Shown: in pieces, positions 26,008 to 38,978 of the stretch
Layout: each line of letters opens with the position of its first letter
Numbering within the stretch: position 1 is the first letter of the stretch
Assembly: GCA_021793235.1 (NCBI GenBank)
Contig: JAJYTD010000005.1
Coordinates: 62,001 to 126,000, forward strand
Length of the DNA stretch: 64,000 nucleotides
Reading direction: 5' to 3'
Source: Actinomycetes bacterium
GTDB taxonomy: Bacteria; Actinomycetota; Actinomycetes; Streptosporangiales; Streptosporangiaceae
Position numbers and translations under genes: made by a program
The notes under the pieces: model-generated
The model's input: only the letters and a program-made list of their open reading frames with translations
The model's database searches: none
What the model was told of the DNA's origin: nothing

Positions 26008-28491
26008 ATGGCCCGTACTACTTCTCAACCTCCCGAGGAACTCGCTGAGAAGATCATCGACATCGACGTCTCCGAGGAAATGCGCGGCAGCTTCCTGGAG
26101 TACGCCTACTCGGTGATCTACCAGCGCGCGCTGCCGGACGCCCGCGACGGCATGAAACCCGTGCAGCGGCGCATCCTCTACCAGATGAACGAGATGGGTC
26201 TGCGCCCTGACCGCGCCCACGTCAAGTGCGCCCGCGTGGTCGGCGAGGTCATGGGCAGGCTGCACCCGCACGGCGACGCCGCGATCTACGACGCCATGGT
26301 GCGGCTGAGCCAGCCCTTCACCATGCGCGTCCCGCTCGTCGACGGGCACGGCAACTTCGGCTCCCTCGGCGGCGACGACGCCCCCGCGGCCATGCGCTAC
26401 ACCGAGGCGCGCATGGGCCGCGCCGCCCAACTGCTGGTCACCTCCATCGACGAGAACGTCGTCGATTTCCGCCCCAACTACGACGGCCAGGAGACCGAAC
26501 CCGAAGTCCTCCCAGCGGCCTTCCCGAACCTGCTGGTCAACGGCGCCTCCGGGATCGCCGTGGGCATGGCCACCAACATGGCCCCCCACAACCTGGGCGA
26601 GGTCATCGCCGCCGCGCGCCACCTCATCGCCCACCCGAAGGCGACGCTGGACAAGATCATGGAGTTCGTCCCGGGCCCGGATCTGCCCACCGGCGGCACC
26701 ATCACCGGCCTCGACGGCATCCGCGACGCCTACGCCAAGGGCCGCGGCACCTTCCGGACCCGCGCCACCGTCTCCATCGAGAAGGTTTCGCCGCGCCGGA
26801 CCGGTCTGGTCGTGACCGAACTCCCCTACAACGTCGGCCCGGAGAAGGTCGTCAGCCGCATCAAGGAGCTGGTCCAGGCCAAGAAGCTCCAGGGGATCTC
26901 CGACCTGAAGGACCTCACCGACCGCAACCAGGGCCTGCGGCTGGTCATCGAGCTGAAGAACGGCTTCAACCCCGAGGCCGTGCTCGAAGAGCTCTACCGG
27001 CTCACGCCGATGGAGGAGACCTTCGGTATCAACAACGTCGCGCTGGTCGACGGCCAGCCGCAGACGCTCGGCCTGGTCGAACTGCTCCAGGTCTTCATCG
27101 ACCACCGCATCGACGTCGTACGGCGGCGTTGCGAATTCCGCCGCGGCAAGCGGGAGGAGCGGCTCCATCTGGTCGCCGGCCTGCTCATCGCGCTGCTCAA
27201 CATCGACGAAGTCATCGCGCTGATCCGAGACTCCGAGGACTCCGCCCAGGCGCGCCAGCGCCTGATGACCACCTTCGAGCTGTCCGACACCCAGGCGCGC
27301 TACATTCTCGACACCCCGCTGCGCAGGCTCACCAAGTACGACCGGCTGGAGCTGGAAGCCGAACGCGACCAGCTCAGCACCGAGATCGCCGAACTCACCG
27401 CGATCCTGGAATCCGACGCCAAGCTGCGCAAGCTCGTCTCCAAAGAACTGGCCGAGGTCGCCAAGGAGTACGCGACCCCCCGCCGCACGGCCCTGCGCGA
27501 AAGCTCCGGGGCGGCACGCAGCGCGGTCATCCCGCTGGAGATGAGCGATGAACCCTGCCACGTGCTGCTCAGCTCCAGCGGCATGCTGGGGCGCAGCAAG
27601 GGCGCGGCCCTGCCGCGCATGTACGAGGGGCTGCGCACCCGGCACGACGCGACCGCCGTATCCGTTCCCGCGAGCTCGCGCTCCGACATCGGCCTCATCA
27701 CCGACCTCGGCCGGGTGATCCGGGTGCCTGTCCTCGAGCTCCCCGAACTCCCCGACGAAGGCGACGATGCCCCGCCTCTGGCCTCCGGTTTGCCGGTCGA
27801 GGAATTCGCCGAGCTCGGCGAGGGCGAACAGGTGCTCTCGCTGGCCGTACTCGATGGCAGCGGCCCTGGGATCGCCCTCGGCACCGCCCAGGGCGTGGTC
27901 AAACGCGTCACCGCCGAATCACCGCCCAACAAGGACGAATTCGAGATCATCAACTTGAAGGACGGAGACCGACTCGTCGGCGCCGCCCAACTGTCCACCG
28001 GCGAGGAAGACCTCGTCTTCATCACCTCCGAGGCCCGGTTGCTGCGCTTTTCAGCGGAGACCGTCCGCCCTCAAGGCCGCCCCGCCGGCGGGGTGACCGG
28101 CATACGCCTGCCCGACGGGGCCCGAGCACTGTGGTTCGGCGCGGTGGCCCTGCCCAAGGACTCCGTGGTGATCACGGTCTCCGGAAGCTCCGCGGCGCTG
28201 CCCGATACGGGCGGGGGCGCCGCAAAGGTCACACCATTCGAGGTCTACCCCGCGAAAGGGCGTGCCACGGGCGGAGTACGCTGTCACCGCTTCCTCAAAG
28301 GCGAGGACGCCTTGGTTTTCGCCTGGATCGGCCGGGCTCCCGCACGTGCCAACCGCGCGGACGGCGGCCCGCTCCGGCTTCCCGACCCCGACCACCGGCG
28401 CGACGGATCCGGCGAGCCGCTCCCGCGCGCCATCGCTACCGTGGGCAGCGGCCGGACCGATACCGGACTGGCGGCACCCGCCGCGACCTGA
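26008..28491 (+). CDS. parC: DNA topoisomerase IV subunit A (GyrA/ParC family)
   Basis: The 827-residue protein has the type IIA topoisomerase A-subunit breakage-reunion domain. [12 protein letters not shown] and [20 protein letters not shown] are present, and AMRYTEARM puts the catalytic tyrosine at residue 131. The C-terminal beta-propeller is short and diverged, and lacks a clear GyrA box (QRRGGKG), which favours ParC over GyrA. It decatenates chromosomes together with ParE, encoded 2.3 kb downstream on the other strand. ATG 26008 gives the usual family N-terminus; the frame extends ten codons further. A hairpin follows the stop. The last 45 residues are low in complexity. Confidence 0.92.
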   Translation: MARTTSQPPEELAEKIIDIDVSEEMRGSFLEYAYSVIYQRALPDARDGMKPVQRRILYQMNEMGLRPDRAHVKCARVVGEVMGRLHPHGDAAIYDAMVRLSQPFTMRVPLVDGHGNFGSLGGDDAPAAMRYTEARMGRAAQLLVTSIDENVVDFRPNYDGQETEPEVLPAAFPNLLVNGASGIAVGMATNMAPHNLGEVIAAARHLIAHPKATLDKIMEFVPGPDLPTGGTITGLDGIRDAYAKGRGTFRTRATVSIEKVSPRRTGLVVTELPYNVGPEKVVSRIKELVQAKKLQGISDLKDLTDRNQGLRLVIELKNGFNPEAVLEELYRLTPMEETFGINNVALVDGQPQTLGLVELLQVFIDHRIDVVRRRCEFRRGKREERLHLVAGLLIALLNIDEVIALIRDSEDSAQARQRLMTTFELSDTQARYILDTPLRRLTKYDRLELEAERDQLSTEIAELTAILESDAKLRKLVSKELAEVAKEYATPRRTALRESSGAARSAVIPLEMSDEPCHVLLSSSGMLGRSKGAALPRMYEGLRTRHDATAVSVPASSRSDIGLITDLGRVIRVPVLELPELPDEGDDAPPLASGLPVEEFAELGEGEQVLSLAVLDGSGPGIALGTAQGVVKRVTAESPPNKDEFEIINLKDGDRLVGAAQLSTGEEDLVFITSEARLLRFSAETVRPQGRPAGGVTGIRLPDGARALWFGAVALPKDSVVITVSGSSAALPDTGGGAAKVTPFEVYPAKGRATGGVRCHRFLKGEDALVFAWIGRAPARANRADGGPLRLPDPDHRRDGSGEPLPRAIATVGSGRTDTGLAAPAAT

Positions 28492-28498
28492 CCCCGAC

Positions 28499-28527
28499 AA
28501 GCCGTGCGGCTCGCGGCCGCACGGCTT
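28499..28527 (+). terminator. Hairpin terminator candidate after parC
   Basis: AAGCCGTGCGG (28499-28509) pairs perfectly with CCGCACGGCTT (28517-28527) around a seven-base loop, eight bases after the parC stop. It lacks a long T-tract. It could also serve as a stop or attenuator before the carbonic anhydrase gene. Confidence 0.6.
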
Positions 28528-28568
28528 CCGCACGGGCCTACCCGATCCACCCGCAGAGGAGCCATAAC

Positions 28569-29072
28569 GTGGACAGTGCCTTCCGCGATGTTCTCAGCGC
28601 CAACGCCGCCTACGTCCAGGATTTCCACCTGGCTGGGCTCGAACCCGTCGCCGCTCGCGGAATCGCATTGGTGACCTGTATGGACTCCCGAATCGAACCT
28701 TTGGACATGCTGGGCCTGAAACCCGGTGACGCCAAGATCCTGCGCAACGCCGGCGCCCGGGTCACCGATGACACCCTGCGCACCCTCGTCCTCGCCGTCT
28801 ACATGCTGGGCGTGGAACGGGTGCTGGTGCTGCCGCACACCCGCTGCAAGATGGCTTCGGTCGCCAGTGACGACGAAGTGCACGACACGATCCACCGGGT
28901 TTACGGGGTGGACACCCGCAGCCTGGAGTTCCACACCGACAACGACCAGCTGGGCGCGCTGCACCACGACCTGGAGCGGATCCGGCACCATCCGCTGCTG
29001 CCGCAGGGACTGCCTGTCGAAGGCGCGATCTATGACGTCGATACCGGGGAGGTGCGCCCGGCCGGCCTCTGA
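28569..29072 (+). CDS. Beta-class carbonic anhydrase
   Basis: The 167-residue protein has the zinc site of beta carbonic anhydrases: TCMDSR (Cys37, Asp39, Arg41) and LPHTRC (His90, Cys93). It should interconvert carbon dioxide and bicarbonate in the cytosol. It is of the short form seen in actinobacteria, like the Rv1284 type. GTG 28569 follows AGAGGAG at a good distance. It lies between the parC terminator hairpin and a small TPR gene on the same strand. Confidence 0.92.
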   Translation: MDSAFRDVLSANAAYVQDFHLAGLEPVAARGIALVTCMDSRIEPLDMLGLKPGDAKILRNAGARVTDDTLRTLVLAVYMLGVERVLVLPHTRCKMASVASDDEVHDTIHRVYGVDTRSLEFHTDNDQLGALHHDLERIRHHPLLPQGLPVEGAIYDVDTGEVRPAGL

Positions 29073-29145
29073 CAGGCCCGGATACCGGCGCCCGGGAATA
29101 CCCGGCCTCCCCGCTCGGTTGTGATGCCGGACGAAGGGAGTGCCT

Positions 29146-29472
29146 GTGCAGGAGACGACCTACGAGAAGTTCGCTCGCGGTCAGATGTACTTTGACCTGG
29201 GCGATCCTATCGGTGCGGCCAAGATCCTGGCCCCACTGGCCGAGGAGGAGCCGGGAAGCCGCTCGATCCTGGAACTCCTAGGCCGCGCCTATTTCCACTC
29301 CGCTCAACTTGCCAAAGCCGAAGACACCTTCCGCAAGATCATCGAACTCGACCCTTGCGACAGTTGGGCGCACATCGCATTGGCGCGCTCGCTGGAGCGC
29401 CAGAGCCGCGACGATGAGGCCGCGCCCCACCGGCGGATGCACGCCGCCATGTCCGGCGGCTCCCTCGACTGA
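29146..29472 (+). CDS. Small TPR-repeat protein
   Basis: This 108-residue protein consists of about two and a half tetratricopeptide hairpins: [39 protein letters not shown] and [23 protein letters not shown] units mediate protein contacts; no partner is apparent. GTG 29146 is preceded by AAGGGAG five bases upstream; GTG 29140 in the same frame is too close to that site. It is 73 bases after the carbonic anhydrase gene and is followed by a strong hairpin. Confidence 0.85.
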   Translation: MQETTYEKFARGQMYFDLGDPIGAAKILAPLAEEEPGSRSILELLGRAYFHSAQLAKAEDTFRKIIELDPCDSWAHIALARSLERQSRDDEAAPHRRMHAAMSGGSLD

Positions 29473-29475
29473 CAC

Positions 29476-29510
29476 CCGGTGGGGCGCCCCGGTCGGTGCC
29501 GCCCCACCGG
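29476..29510 (+). terminator. Hairpin after the TPR gene
   Basis: CCGGTGGGGCG (29476-29486) is exactly complementary to CGCCCCACCGG (29500-29510) with a 13-base loop, starting just after the TPR stop codon. There is no T-tract. Its placement between two genes on the same strand fits a transcription stop. Confidence 0.55.
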
Positions 29511-29557
29511 CCGGGCATCCGTACCCGCCAGGCCCGCTGGCGGATAACCTGCTGACC

Positions 29558-30685
29558 ATGACCGTTCCACCTGAAGAGCCGGGAAACGCCTGGGTCGACC
29601 GCTCCTGTCCCACCACCCAGGCGTGGGCGGACGAGGCCACGCACCGCGTCATCGCCGACGCGAACCGCTCCGCAGACACCCACCTGCACGTCTTCCCGCT
29701 CCCCCCGGAGTGGGGCATCGACCTGTACCTCAAGGACGAGTCGGTGCACCCCACCGGCAGCCTCAAGCACCGGCTGGCGCGGTCGCTGTTCCTCTACGGC
29801 CTGGCCAACGGGTGGATCCGCGAGGGCACCACCATCGTCGAAGCCAGCTCCGGCTCCACCGCCGTCTCCGAGGCCTACTTCGCCCGCCTCATCGGCCTGG
29901 ACTTCATCACCGTGGTCCCGCGCAAGACCAGCCCGGAAAAAATCGAGCTGATCGAACGCCACGGCGGCACATGCCACTTCGTGGACATCCCCGCCGAGAT
30001 GTACACCGAGGCCGAACGGCTCGCCGCCGAGACCGGCGGCCACTACATGGACCAGTTCACCTACGCCGAGCGGGCAACCGACTGGCGGGGCAACAACAAC
30101 ATCGCCGAGTCGATCTTCGGGCAGCTGGCCATGGAGCGCCACCCGGTCCCCGACTGGATCGTGGTGGGAGCGGGTACCGGCGGAACCTCCGCCACCATCG
30201 GCCGCTACATCCGCTACCGCAGGCACCACACGCGGCTGGCCGTGGTCGACCCGGAGAACTCCGCGTTCTTCCCCGGCTGGGTCACCGGCGCCGCCGACTA
30301 CAACACCGGCATGCCCTCGCGTATCGAAGGTATCGGCCGCCCCCGCATCGAGCCGAGCTTCGTGCCCTCCGTCATCGACCTGATGGTCCCGGTCCCCGAC
30401 GCCGCGAGCATCGCGGCCATGCGCCACCTCAACGACGTCACCGGGTTCTGCGCGGGCGGCTCCACCGGCACCAACCTGTGGGGCGTGTGGCACCTGGTCG
30501 CCCGGATGCTGCGGGAAGGCCGCCGCGGCAGCGTCGTCACCCTCATCTGCGACGGCGGAGACCGCTACCGGCACAGCTACTACGACGACGACTGGGTGGC
30601 GGCCCGAGGCATGGACCTCACGCCCTACACGGCCGCGCTGGAGCGCTTCCTGGCCACCGGCGAATGGGTGCCGCCCAAAGTGTGA
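29558..30685 (+). CDS. cds1: PLP-dependent cysteine synthase-family protein, Cds1-like cysteine desulfhydrase
   Basis: The 375-residue protein is a fold-type II PLP enzyme. [17 protein letters not shown] contains the Schiff-base Lys70, [16 protein letters not shown] binds the substrate carboxylate, and [19 protein letters not shown] binds the cofactor phosphate. The whole length, including [15 protein letters not shown] and [15 protein letters not shown], closely resembles mycobacterial Cds1. That enzyme breaks cysteine into hydrogen sulfide, ammonia and pyruvate and is linked to redox control. ATG 29558 is the natural start; the frame is open 83 codons further upstream, through the TPR gene in another frame. 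It converges on parE. Confidence 0.86.
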   Translation: MTVPPEEPGNAWVDRSCPTTQAWADEATHRVIADANRSADTHLHVFPLPPEWGIDLYLKDESVHPTGSLKHRLARSLFLYGLANGWIREGTTIVEASSGSTAVSEAYFARLIGLDFITVVPRKTSPEKIELIERHGGTCHFVDIPAEMYTEAERLAAETGGHYMDQFTYAERATDWRGNNNIAESIFGQLAMERHPVPDWIVVGAGTGGTSATIGRYIRYRRHHTRLAVVDPENSAFFPGWVTGAADYNTGMPSRIEGIGRPRIEPSFVPSVIDLMVPVPDAASIAAMRHLNDVTGFCAGGSTGTNLWGVWHLVARMLREGRRGSVVTLICDGGDRYRHSYYDDDWVAARGMDLTPYTAALERFLATGEWVPPKV

Positions 30686-30742
30686 GACGGCACCCCGGCC
30701 CCTTACAAGCTGCGGCAACGGGGAAAACCAGGACCAGGTCCC

Positions 30743-32848
<2,106 letters not shown>

Positions 32849-33376
32849 GTAAAGATCTCCTGCGTTCGAAGGGCCGGGCGCGGCACCGCGCGGGGATTAC
32901 GGCGTGTGCGGTGCGCGGACGGACTGGGGGTGGGGGTGACGGTGGCCAGCTTGACGCACGGGTATGACAGGAACGGCATCCCTCCCGGGCGGAACCGGTC
33001 CACGGGGCCGTGGCCTTGCGCACCCGGCCCGTCTGGAACAGACTGTCGCCACGATCACGCGATGTGCCCCGTACTGCACGTCCGGTCGCAACGAGGCTTC
33101 CGCGTGGTCCCCGCCCCTGTACGGGACGGATCATTCCACGCACCCACGCGACATTACCACCTCTGATGTGGATGGCCCGGTCGTCGCCCCGCGTCCGATA
33201 GTCCGGTGCGTCGCCGGGTAGAACACCAGAAAGGAGGGAGTTTCCATTTGGACCGGATGAGTCGCCGCACACACCCGACGATTCCGCTGTCGGCGTACAC
33301 AAGAGCTGGTTGGGAAGCTCTACGTCCGGTTAGATGTTGTCCAGAGTGACTAACGCCGAGTATTGAGGAAGGCGAA
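32849..33376. promoter_or_regulatory. Divergent intergenic region between parE and the DUF7455 gene
   Basis: This 528-base stretch has no gene I can support; several short frames on both strands look compositional. It must contain the parE promoter and that of the small zinc protein. Near the latter, GTTAG...CTAAC flank GATGTTGTCCAGAGTGA at about 33330-33355, a possible inverted operator. I could not assign -35 and -10 elements with confidence. Confidence 0.4.
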
Positions 33377-33607
33377 GTGACTGGAACCCTTGCCCCCACC
33401 CAGCCGCTGACGGCTGCCGACCGTTGCGACCGTTGTGGTGCGCAGGCCTACGTCCGAGTGGTTCTCAACTCCGGCGGCGACCTGCTGTTCTGCGCACACC
33501 ACATGCGCAAGCACGACGATTCGATCCGCAAGATCGCCTCGGAGATCCAGGACGAGACAAGCCGACTGCAGGAGTCACCGGCCACGTCCGCCGACGAGGA
33601 GCGTTAG
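33377..33607 (+). CDS. DUF7455 small zinc-ribbon-like protein
   Basis: The 76-residue protein has a likely zinc site, CDRCGAQAYVRVVL followed by LLFCAHHMRKHDD, that is a CxxC...CxHH pattern. A helical, charged C-terminus follows (IRKIASEIQDETSRLQ). This matches the actinobacterial DUF7455 family, small single-copy proteins of unknown role often near the principal sigma factor gene. GTG 33377 has GAGGAAGG upstream. A perfect 14-bp hairpin begins 20 bases after its stop. Confidence 0.85.
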   Translation: MTGTLAPTQPLTAADRCDRCGAQAYVRVVLNSGGDLLFCAHHMRKHDDSIRKIASEIQDETSRLQESPATSADEER

Positions 33608-33627
33608 GTCATATAAGGAAAGGCGTC

Positions 33628-33659
33628 CAGCGGTGGCCTCCACACGGAGGCCACCGCTG
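33628..33659 (+). terminator. Strong hairpin after the DUF7455 gene
   Basis: CAGCGGTGGCCTCC (33628-33641) pairs perfectly with GGAGGCCACCGCTG (33646-33659) around an ACAC tetraloop. It ends 45 bases before yaaA. There is little T downstream (ATGTCGTTCTC), so it is an actinobacterial-style terminator without a U-tract. Confidence 0.65.
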
Positions 33660-33704
33660 ATGTCGTTCTCGGCCCGCCCACGCCGGCTTTCGGAAAGAAC
33701 GCCC

Positions 33705-34517
33705 ATGCTCATCCTGCTCCCGCCCTCCGAGGGCAAGGCGACCGCCGGAGGAGGTCCGCCGGTGGACCTCGAGGCGCTGACGTTCCCCGAGCTCTCAACG
33801 GCGCGTGAAGCCGTTCTGGACACGCTGGAAGAACTGTGCTCAGGAGCCGCGGAAACAGCGCGAGAGGTTCTCGGGCTGTCGGCGGCGCAGGCCGACGCCA
33901 TCGAGCGCAACCGTGCGGTGCGCACCGCGTCGACCCTGCGAGCCGCCGACCTCTACACCGGAGTGCTCTACGACCGCCTGCGCCTGCCCGAACTCCTCAA
34001 CAGCGACTCCGCCGCCCTCGTCCGGGAATCCGTACTGGTCTTCTCCGGGCTGTGGGGCGTGGTGGGCGCCACAGACCCCCTGCCGCCCTACCGCCTGTCC
34101 ATGGGGTTGAAGCTGCCGCCGCTGGGCGCGCTCGGCGCCTTCTGGCGGTCACACCTCACCGACATGCTCACCAAACACGCCGATGACGAGCTCGTGGTCG
34201 ACTGCCGGTCCGCGGCCTATGCCGCCGCGTTCAAGCCCACCGGCACCATCGCCGAGCGCACCGTATCGGTACGCGTATTCCGTGAGACCATGCGCGGCGG
34301 CACACCGACGCGCTCGGTGGTCAGCCACATGGCAAAGGCCGCGCGGGGCGCTGTCGCACACACCCTGCTCGCCGAGCACGCCACCGCACAGACGCCGCGG
34401 GACCTGGCCGAGGCACTGAACGACCTGGGGCACACCACCGAGCTCAACGATCCAGCGCGCAAGGGCCGACCGTACACGCTGGACGTTATTGTGCGGAATC
34501 AACGCGGAGCCGACTGA
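33705..34517 (+). CDS. yaaA: YaaA-family peroxide-stress protein
   Basis: The 270-residue protein matches the YaaA/DUF328 family: MLILLPPSEGKATAGG at the N-terminus, YTGVLYDRL, VFSGLWGVV, DPLPPYRLSMG and the C-terminal GRPYTLDVIVRNQ. YaaA proteins bind DNA and lower free intracellular iron during peroxide stress in Escherichia coli; the actinobacterial homologues are little studied. ATG 33705 follows GGAAAG. It lies just beyond the hairpin of the preceding gene and converges with the principal sigma factor gene. Confidence 0.9.
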   Translation: MLILLPPSEGKATAGGGPPVDLEALTFPELSTAREAVLDTLEELCSGAAETAREVLGLSAAQADAIERNRAVRTASTLRAADLYTGVLYDRLRLPELLNSDSAALVRESVLVFSGLWGVVGATDPLPPYRLSMGLKLPPLGALGAFWRSHLTDMLTKHADDELVVDCRSAAYAAAFKPTGTIAERTVSVRVFRETMRGGTPTRSVVSHMAKAARGAVAHTLLAEHATAQTPRDLAEALNDLGHTTELNDPARKGRPYTLDVIVRNQRGAD

Positions 34518-34735
34518 ACCCGGCCGTCGTCTCGCACCGGCCGCCCGGCTCACCGCTGATAACGAAGCGGTCTCGCCACTTTATCCCGCTCATACACCGC
34601 GTAGGGCATTATCGTGCGCAACGGATGAAGAACCACGGAGGAAGACACATCGAGCAGTCCCCTCATCGCTGCCCCTCCCGCGAGCCTCGCCACACTCGCG
34701 GGTACGGGCGAGGCCGGGGTCACTGCGGATACCGC

Positions 34736-34779
34736 CGGTCGGATCGGCCCCCGTGGTCGCACGAGGGCCGATCCGACCG
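34736..34779. terminator. 15-bp hairpin between yaaA and the principal sigma gene
   Basis: CGGTCGGATCGGCCC (34736-34750) and GGGCCGATCCGACCG (34765-34779) form a perfect stem with a 14-base loop. It lies between two convergent genes, 40 bases from the sigma-factor stop, and probably acts in both directions. The rest of the 302-base gap (34518-34819) shows nothing coding. Confidence 0.65.
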
Positions 34780-34819
34780 CGCAGCGCACGCGGAAAGCGA
34801 TCGTTTCGGCTTCGCCGTC

Positions 34820-36571
34820 TCAGTCCAGGTAGTCGCGGAGTACCTGCGAACGCGACGGGTGTCGGAGCTTCGACATCGTCTTGCTCTCTATCTGGCGGAT
34901 CCGTTCTCGGGTCACGCCATAGACCTTGCCGATCTCGTCGAGCGTCTTCGGCTGCCCGTCAGTGAGGCCGAACCGCATGGAGACCACACCGGCCTCGCGC
35001 TCGGACAGGGTGTCGAGCACCGAGTGGAGCTGCTCCTGCAGCAGGGTGAAGCTGACGGCCTCGCCCGGCTGGATCGCCTCGGAGTCCTCGATGAGGTCGC
35101 CGAACTCGCTGTCGCCGTCCTCGCCCAGCGGAGTGTGCAAAGAGATCGGCTCGCGGCCGTACTTCTGCACCTCGACGACCTTCTCGGGGGTCATGTCGAG
35201 TTCCTTGGCGAGTTCCTCCGGGGTGGGCTCCCTGCCGAGGTCCTGCAGCATCTGCCGCTGGACACGGGCGAGCTTGTTGATGACCTCGACCATGTGCACC
35301 GGAATGCGGATGGTCCGGGCCTGGTCGGCCATCGCACGAGTGATGGCCTGCCGGATCCACCAGGTGGCATAGGTGGAGAACTTGAAGCCCTTGGTGTAGT
35401 CGAACTTCTCCACCGCCCGGATCAGCCCCAGGTTGCCCTCCTGGATCAGGTCCAAAAAGAGCATGCCCCGACCGGTGTAGCGCTTGGCCAGCGACACCAC
35501 GAGCCGCAGGTTCGCCTCCAGCAGGTGCTTCTTGGCGCGCCCGCCGTCCTCCGCGATCCATTCGAGTTCGTCGCGGAACTCGCGGGTGAGGGAGTCGCCT
35601 TCGTCTGCGAGCTTCTCCTCGGCGAACAGGCCGGCTTCGATCCGCTTGGCGAGCTCGACCTCCTGTTCGGCATTGAGCAGTGCGACGTTGCCGATCTGCT
35701 TGAGGTAGTCCTTCACCGGGTCCGCGGTGGCACCGGCGGCGACAACCTGCGCTGCGGGAGCGTCGTCATCATCGTCGTAGAGGACGAACGCCTCGTCCTC
35801 GGAGGTGTTGGCAGCGGCCTTCTCCGGAATACCGACGACTTCGGGCTTGACGCCGGAACCGGCGATCGGCCCATCGGCCGCGGCAGGCCGGTCGTCGGTG
35901 TCCTCGACAAGCTCCAGTTCAACGCCGGTCGATTCGAGGTCGTCGGCGCTCTCAAGGTCGAGGTCCTGCTCGTCGGCCACCTCGAGAACAACCTCGTCCT
36001 TGGCGGATTTCTCCGCGGCCGCGGTCTTCTTGGCCGGAGCCGCCGCCACGGCAGCCGCCCCCGGCTCGGGCGCGATCGCCACCTTGGGCGCGGCCTTCTT
36101 GGTCGCCTTCTTCGCTGCCTTCTTCGTCGCCTTCTTGGCGGGCTCGGCACTCACAGGCACGTCCTCCCCGCGCTTCTGCACGGCCGCACCGCTCTTCTTC
36201 GGAGCAGTCGTGGTCGCCGTAGCACCAGAGTCGACGACCGCTGTCACGGTGTCGGGCTGCTCCTGCGCCGCCGCTGTGCGCTTGACCTTGGTGGTAGCGG
36301 TCTTTTTCGGGGTGGCCGACTTCCGGCGCGTGGACTTCCGTCGCGCGGGCGCGGATTCCTCGGCGCCCACAACGAGAGTCACGCCCTCCTTGGTCAGGCT
36401 GCGGAGCACAGCCTGGGCCCGCGACATCGGAATGTCGGCCTCTTCGAAGGCACGGCGCACGTCCTCGGGCTCAAGGTACCCCTGGGACCGCCCACGCTCG
36501 ATCAGCTGCTGGATGACGGGCTCGTGCAGCGACTCCGACTGCTTCGAGCGGGTCGAACTGGCAGGTGACAC
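34820..36571 (-). CDS. hrdB: Principal (group 1) sigma-70 factor
   Basis: The 583-residue protein has a full region 1.2-4.2 core: [20 protein letters not shown] (1.2), [20 protein letters not shown] and [20 protein letters not shown] (2), [18 protein letters not shown] (3), and [20 protein letters not shown] (4.2). The N-terminus is an unusually long region 1.1 with an Ala/Lys tract ([19 protein letters not shown]) and an acidic run ([11 protein letters not shown]), as in Streptomyces HrdB and mycobacterial SigA. It directs housekeeping transcription. GTG 36571 is chosen, with GAGAGG five bases upstream; GTG 36577 is an alternative. Confidence 0.93.
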   Translation of the reverse strand: MSPASSTRSKQSESLHEPVIQQLIERGRSQGYLEPEDVRRAFEEADIPMSRAQAVLRSLTKEGVTLVVGAEESAPARRKSTRRKSATPKKTATTKVKRTAAAQEQPDTVTAVVDSGATATTTAPKKSGAAVQKRGEDVPVSAEPAKKATKKAAKKATKKAAPKVAIAPEPGAAAVAAAPAKKTAAAEKSAKDEVVLEVADEQDLDLESADDLESTGVELELVEDTDDRPAAADGPIAGSGVKPEVVGIPEKAAANTSEDEAFVLYDDDDDAPAAQVVAAGATADPVKDYLKQIGNVALLNAEQEVELAKRIEAGLFAEEKLADEGDSLTREFRDELEWIAEDGGRAKKHLLEANLRLVVSLAKRYTGRGMLFLDLIQEGNLGLIRAVEKFDYTKGFKFSTYATWWIRQAITRAMADQARTIRIPVHMVEVINKLARVQRQMLQDLGREPTPEELAKELDMTPEKVVEVQKYGREPISLHTPLGEDGDSEFGDLIEDSEAIQPGEAVSFTLLQEQLHSVLDTLSEREAGVVSMRFGLTDGQPKTLDEIGKVYGVTRERIRQIESKTMSKLRHPSRSQVLRDYLD

Positions 36572-36881
36572 AAACACCTCTCGAACGGACGTGTAGCGAG
36601 CTTGCTGGACCCGGCGGCCCGAGGAGCCCCGAGGAAGGGTGTCGCCCCGTCCCCGCTGATTCCCGGGAGCATCCCCGCCTGGGCGGGGAAGCCGATTTTT
36701 CTTCAGCGTATGTGCCCTCTCTGGCGTCTGGGCACATCCGCCCGATAGGATTTTCTCCGCGGCCGCGCGGATCCAACCCCACCGTCGGGTCCTCGAACCC
36801 ACCCCCCGCCTAAGCGGGGTTGATGGTTCCCCCACCTTAGGCAAAGTGGCGGACTTCTTCGTACGGTCTGCTTTTGTTGTC
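36572..36881. promoter_or_regulatory. Leader region of the principal sigma gene
   Basis: This 310-base stretch lies between the phosphatase stop and the sigma-factor start. No gene is apparent. A small perfect hairpin, CCCCGC-CTAA-GCGGGG, lies at 36804-36819 with no T-tract on the minus strand. A longer AT-rich patch around 36690-36710 may be part of the sigma promoter, but I could not fix its elements. Confidence 0.4.
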
Positions 36882-38978
36882 TTACTTGTCCGGTGCGGCC
36901 TCGATCACCGGTAGGTGGACGGCGAGCAGCGTGACGTCATCGTCCTGCTCATACCCGGTGAGCATGCTCTCAACAAGGTACTCGAGCATGTGCTGTGGAT
37001 CGCCCACCACCTCCGATGGCGCCTGTGACGCCACAGTGACGAGTTTCTCGAGACCGGAGGCGACGGCGCGCTTCCGGTTCTCAACCAGTCCATCGGAATA
37101 GAGCACCACGGTGTTACCGGGATGCACGAAAAATTTGTGGTACCCGCGCTCCGAGCGCACACCGAGGGGTGTGTCGGGGTCGGTCTCCAGCAGCCACGGA
37201 GCAGAGATCTCCGATACGACCAGGGGCGGAAGGTGTCCCGCGTTGCTCAGATCGATCTGTCCGGTCTCAGGGTCCAGCACGAAGTAGACCAGAGTGGTCA
37301 CCTGGTCCATGCTCTCTGTGGCATCGAACATCCGGTCGAGCCCGGTCAGCACGTCGGCCGGTTCGGGCATGCTGAAGGCGAGTGCGCGCAGGGCGTTGCG
37401 CACGCGGCTCATCCCGGTGGCGGCCTTGATGCCCTTGCCCATGACATCGCCGAGCACACCGGCGATTCGGCCGTCCGGTAACGGAAAGGCGTCGTACCAG
37501 TCGCCGCCCACCTGCACGTGCTGGGTCCCCGAGCGGTAGAAGGCCTGCATGGCGATGCCTTTGACTTCCGGCAGCGCCTCGGGCAGCAGGCTCTTCTGCA
37601 GGGCTTCGGCCGTGCCGTGCTCGCGTTCATAGAGTTTGGCGCGTTCCAGCGCGAGCGCGCACTGCCCGGCCAGAGCCTCCAAGAAGACCTTCTCCTCATC
37701 GGAGATATCCCGGGGACCGGCGAAAGCGAACAGGAGCGCACCGATGGGCAGGCCGGCGCTGAGCATCGGAAGCGCCACCCAGGCCCGTTCGTCGGTGTGC
37801 TCCAGAAAGGTCGCGACCGCGGGATCCTCCTCCAGCAGCGCACGCAGTTCGGCCGGGCTCCCCGCGATGAACGGCTTGCGTTCGCGGATGGCCATCGCCA
37901 TCGTGCCGGGGAAGTCCAGGCCGGAGTCGGCGGGCTGGGCCCCGGGGAGACCGTGGCGGGCATCGTCATCGAGCAGGTGCAGGCGCAGCCGCTCGCTGTC
38001 CAGCTCGCCCACGGTGGTGCGGTCGGCACCCACCGCCGATTCGCCGATCTCCGCCATGGCGCGGACGACCTCGGACACGGTGAGGGCCTCGGCAAGGTCG
38101 GATGTGGCCTTCTGCAACCGCACCGTACGCAGCGCCGCCTCACCCAACTGCTGTGTGAGGCGCTGGCGCATGTCGTCGGCCTCGTGCTGGGTGGTGACGT
38201 CGGTGTTGGCGCCTACCCACTCCAGCAGTTCGTCGCCGCGCATGATCGGAACCGCCCGCGAGCGGTAGTAGCGGAAGTCGCCGGACTGGGTGCGCACCCG
38301 GAAGATCTCGTCGAAGGTGTCCCGGTCGGCGATTGCGTCGTTCCAGGCCCGCGCCACCATCTCGTGGTCGTCGGGGTGCACGGCGTCGAGCCAGCCTCGG
38401 CCGAGGTACTGCTCCACCGTCTGGCCCGTGATGGCCCGCCATTCGGGGCAATCCTCGGAGATGTCGCCGTCGGGCCCCGCGGCCCAGACAACCTGGCTGG
38501 TCGCCGCGAGCAGGGACCGGTAGCGCTCTTCACTGCGGCGCAACGCCACCTCCGTCTTATGCCTGTCGCCCAGGTTCACCGCGATGAGGGCCACACCGTC
38601 GGTGCCGTCGCTTCCTTGGGTGGAGAACCAGGACATCACCCAATGCGGTCGGTCCCCGGAGGAGTCGGGAGGCCCTATGAGCGCGTGGTCGCCGACCACG
38701 GTCTGCCCCGCGAGCACGGCCGCGATGGCGGCTTCGTGGGCGCTGGCGTCCGCACGTTCCAGCACCTCACGCGGGGTGCGTCCGCGAAGCTCGTCCTCAC
38801 TGTGCCCGTAGACGCCCGCCAAGGTCTGGTTGACGCGCTGGAACCGGAGCGAGGCGTCGAAGAGCGCGAACCCGATGGGGACTTCTTTGAGCAGCGTTTC
38901 CAGCAGCGCCGAATCCAGAGGGGCCAGTCCGGACATGCGAGGGAGTGGAACGGGCGTCTCGGTGCTCAATGATGACAC
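36882..38978 (-). CDS. PAS-PAS-GAF-PP2C (SpoIIE/RsbU-type) serine phosphatase
   Basis: The 698-residue protein has two PAS/PAC modules (starting [20 protein letters not shown] and [20 protein letters not shown]). A GAF domain follows at about residues 290-440. The C-terminal PP2C/SpoIIE phosphatase has [44 protein letters not shown] and [10 protein letters not shown] with its metal-binding aspartates. Such proteins sense signals and dephosphorylate anti-anti-sigma factors. No kinase or anti-sigma antagonist is adjacent. GTG 38978 has AAGGAA upstream, but TTG at codon 4 is better spaced to a GGAGG. It lies upstream of the principal sigma gene on the same strand, though 310 bases apart. Confidence 0.9.
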   Translation of the reverse strand: MSSLSTETPVPLPRMSGLAPLDSALLETLLKEVPIGFALFDASLRFQRVNQTLAGVYGHSEDELRGRTPREVLERADASAHEAAIAAVLAGQTVVGDHALIGPPDSSGDRPHWVMSWFSTQGSDGTDGVALIAVNLGDRHKTEVALRRSEERYRSLLAATSQVVWAAGPDGDISEDCPEWRAITGQTVEQYLGRGWLDAVHPDDHEMVARAWNDAIADRDTFDEIFRVRTQSGDFRYYRSRAVPIMRGDELLEWVGANTDVTTQHEADDMRQRLTQQLGEAALRTVRLQKATSDLAEALTVSEVVRAMAEIGESAVGADRTTVGELDSERLRLHLLDDDARHGLPGAQPADSGLDFPGTMAMAIRERKPFIAGSPAELRALLEEDPAVATFLEHTDERAWVALPMLSAGLPIGALLFAFAGPRDISDEEKVFLEALAGQCALALERAKLYEREHGTAEALQKSLLPEALPEVKGIAMQAFYRSGTQHVQVGGDWYDAFPLPDGRIAGVLGDVMGKGIKAATGMSRVRNALRALAFSMPEPADVLTGLDRMFDATESMDQVTTLVYFVLDPETGQIDLSNAGHLPPLVVSEISAPWLLETDPDTPLGVRSERGYHKFFVHPGNTVVLYSDGLVENRKRAVASGLEKLVTVASQAPSEVVGDPQHMLEYLVESMLTGYEQDDDVTLLAVHLPVIEAAPDK

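Noticed and set aside
34625-36568. + strand open frame opposite the principal sigma gene
   Set aside because: Leu/Gly/Arg-rich shadow translation of a highly conserved minus-strand gene.
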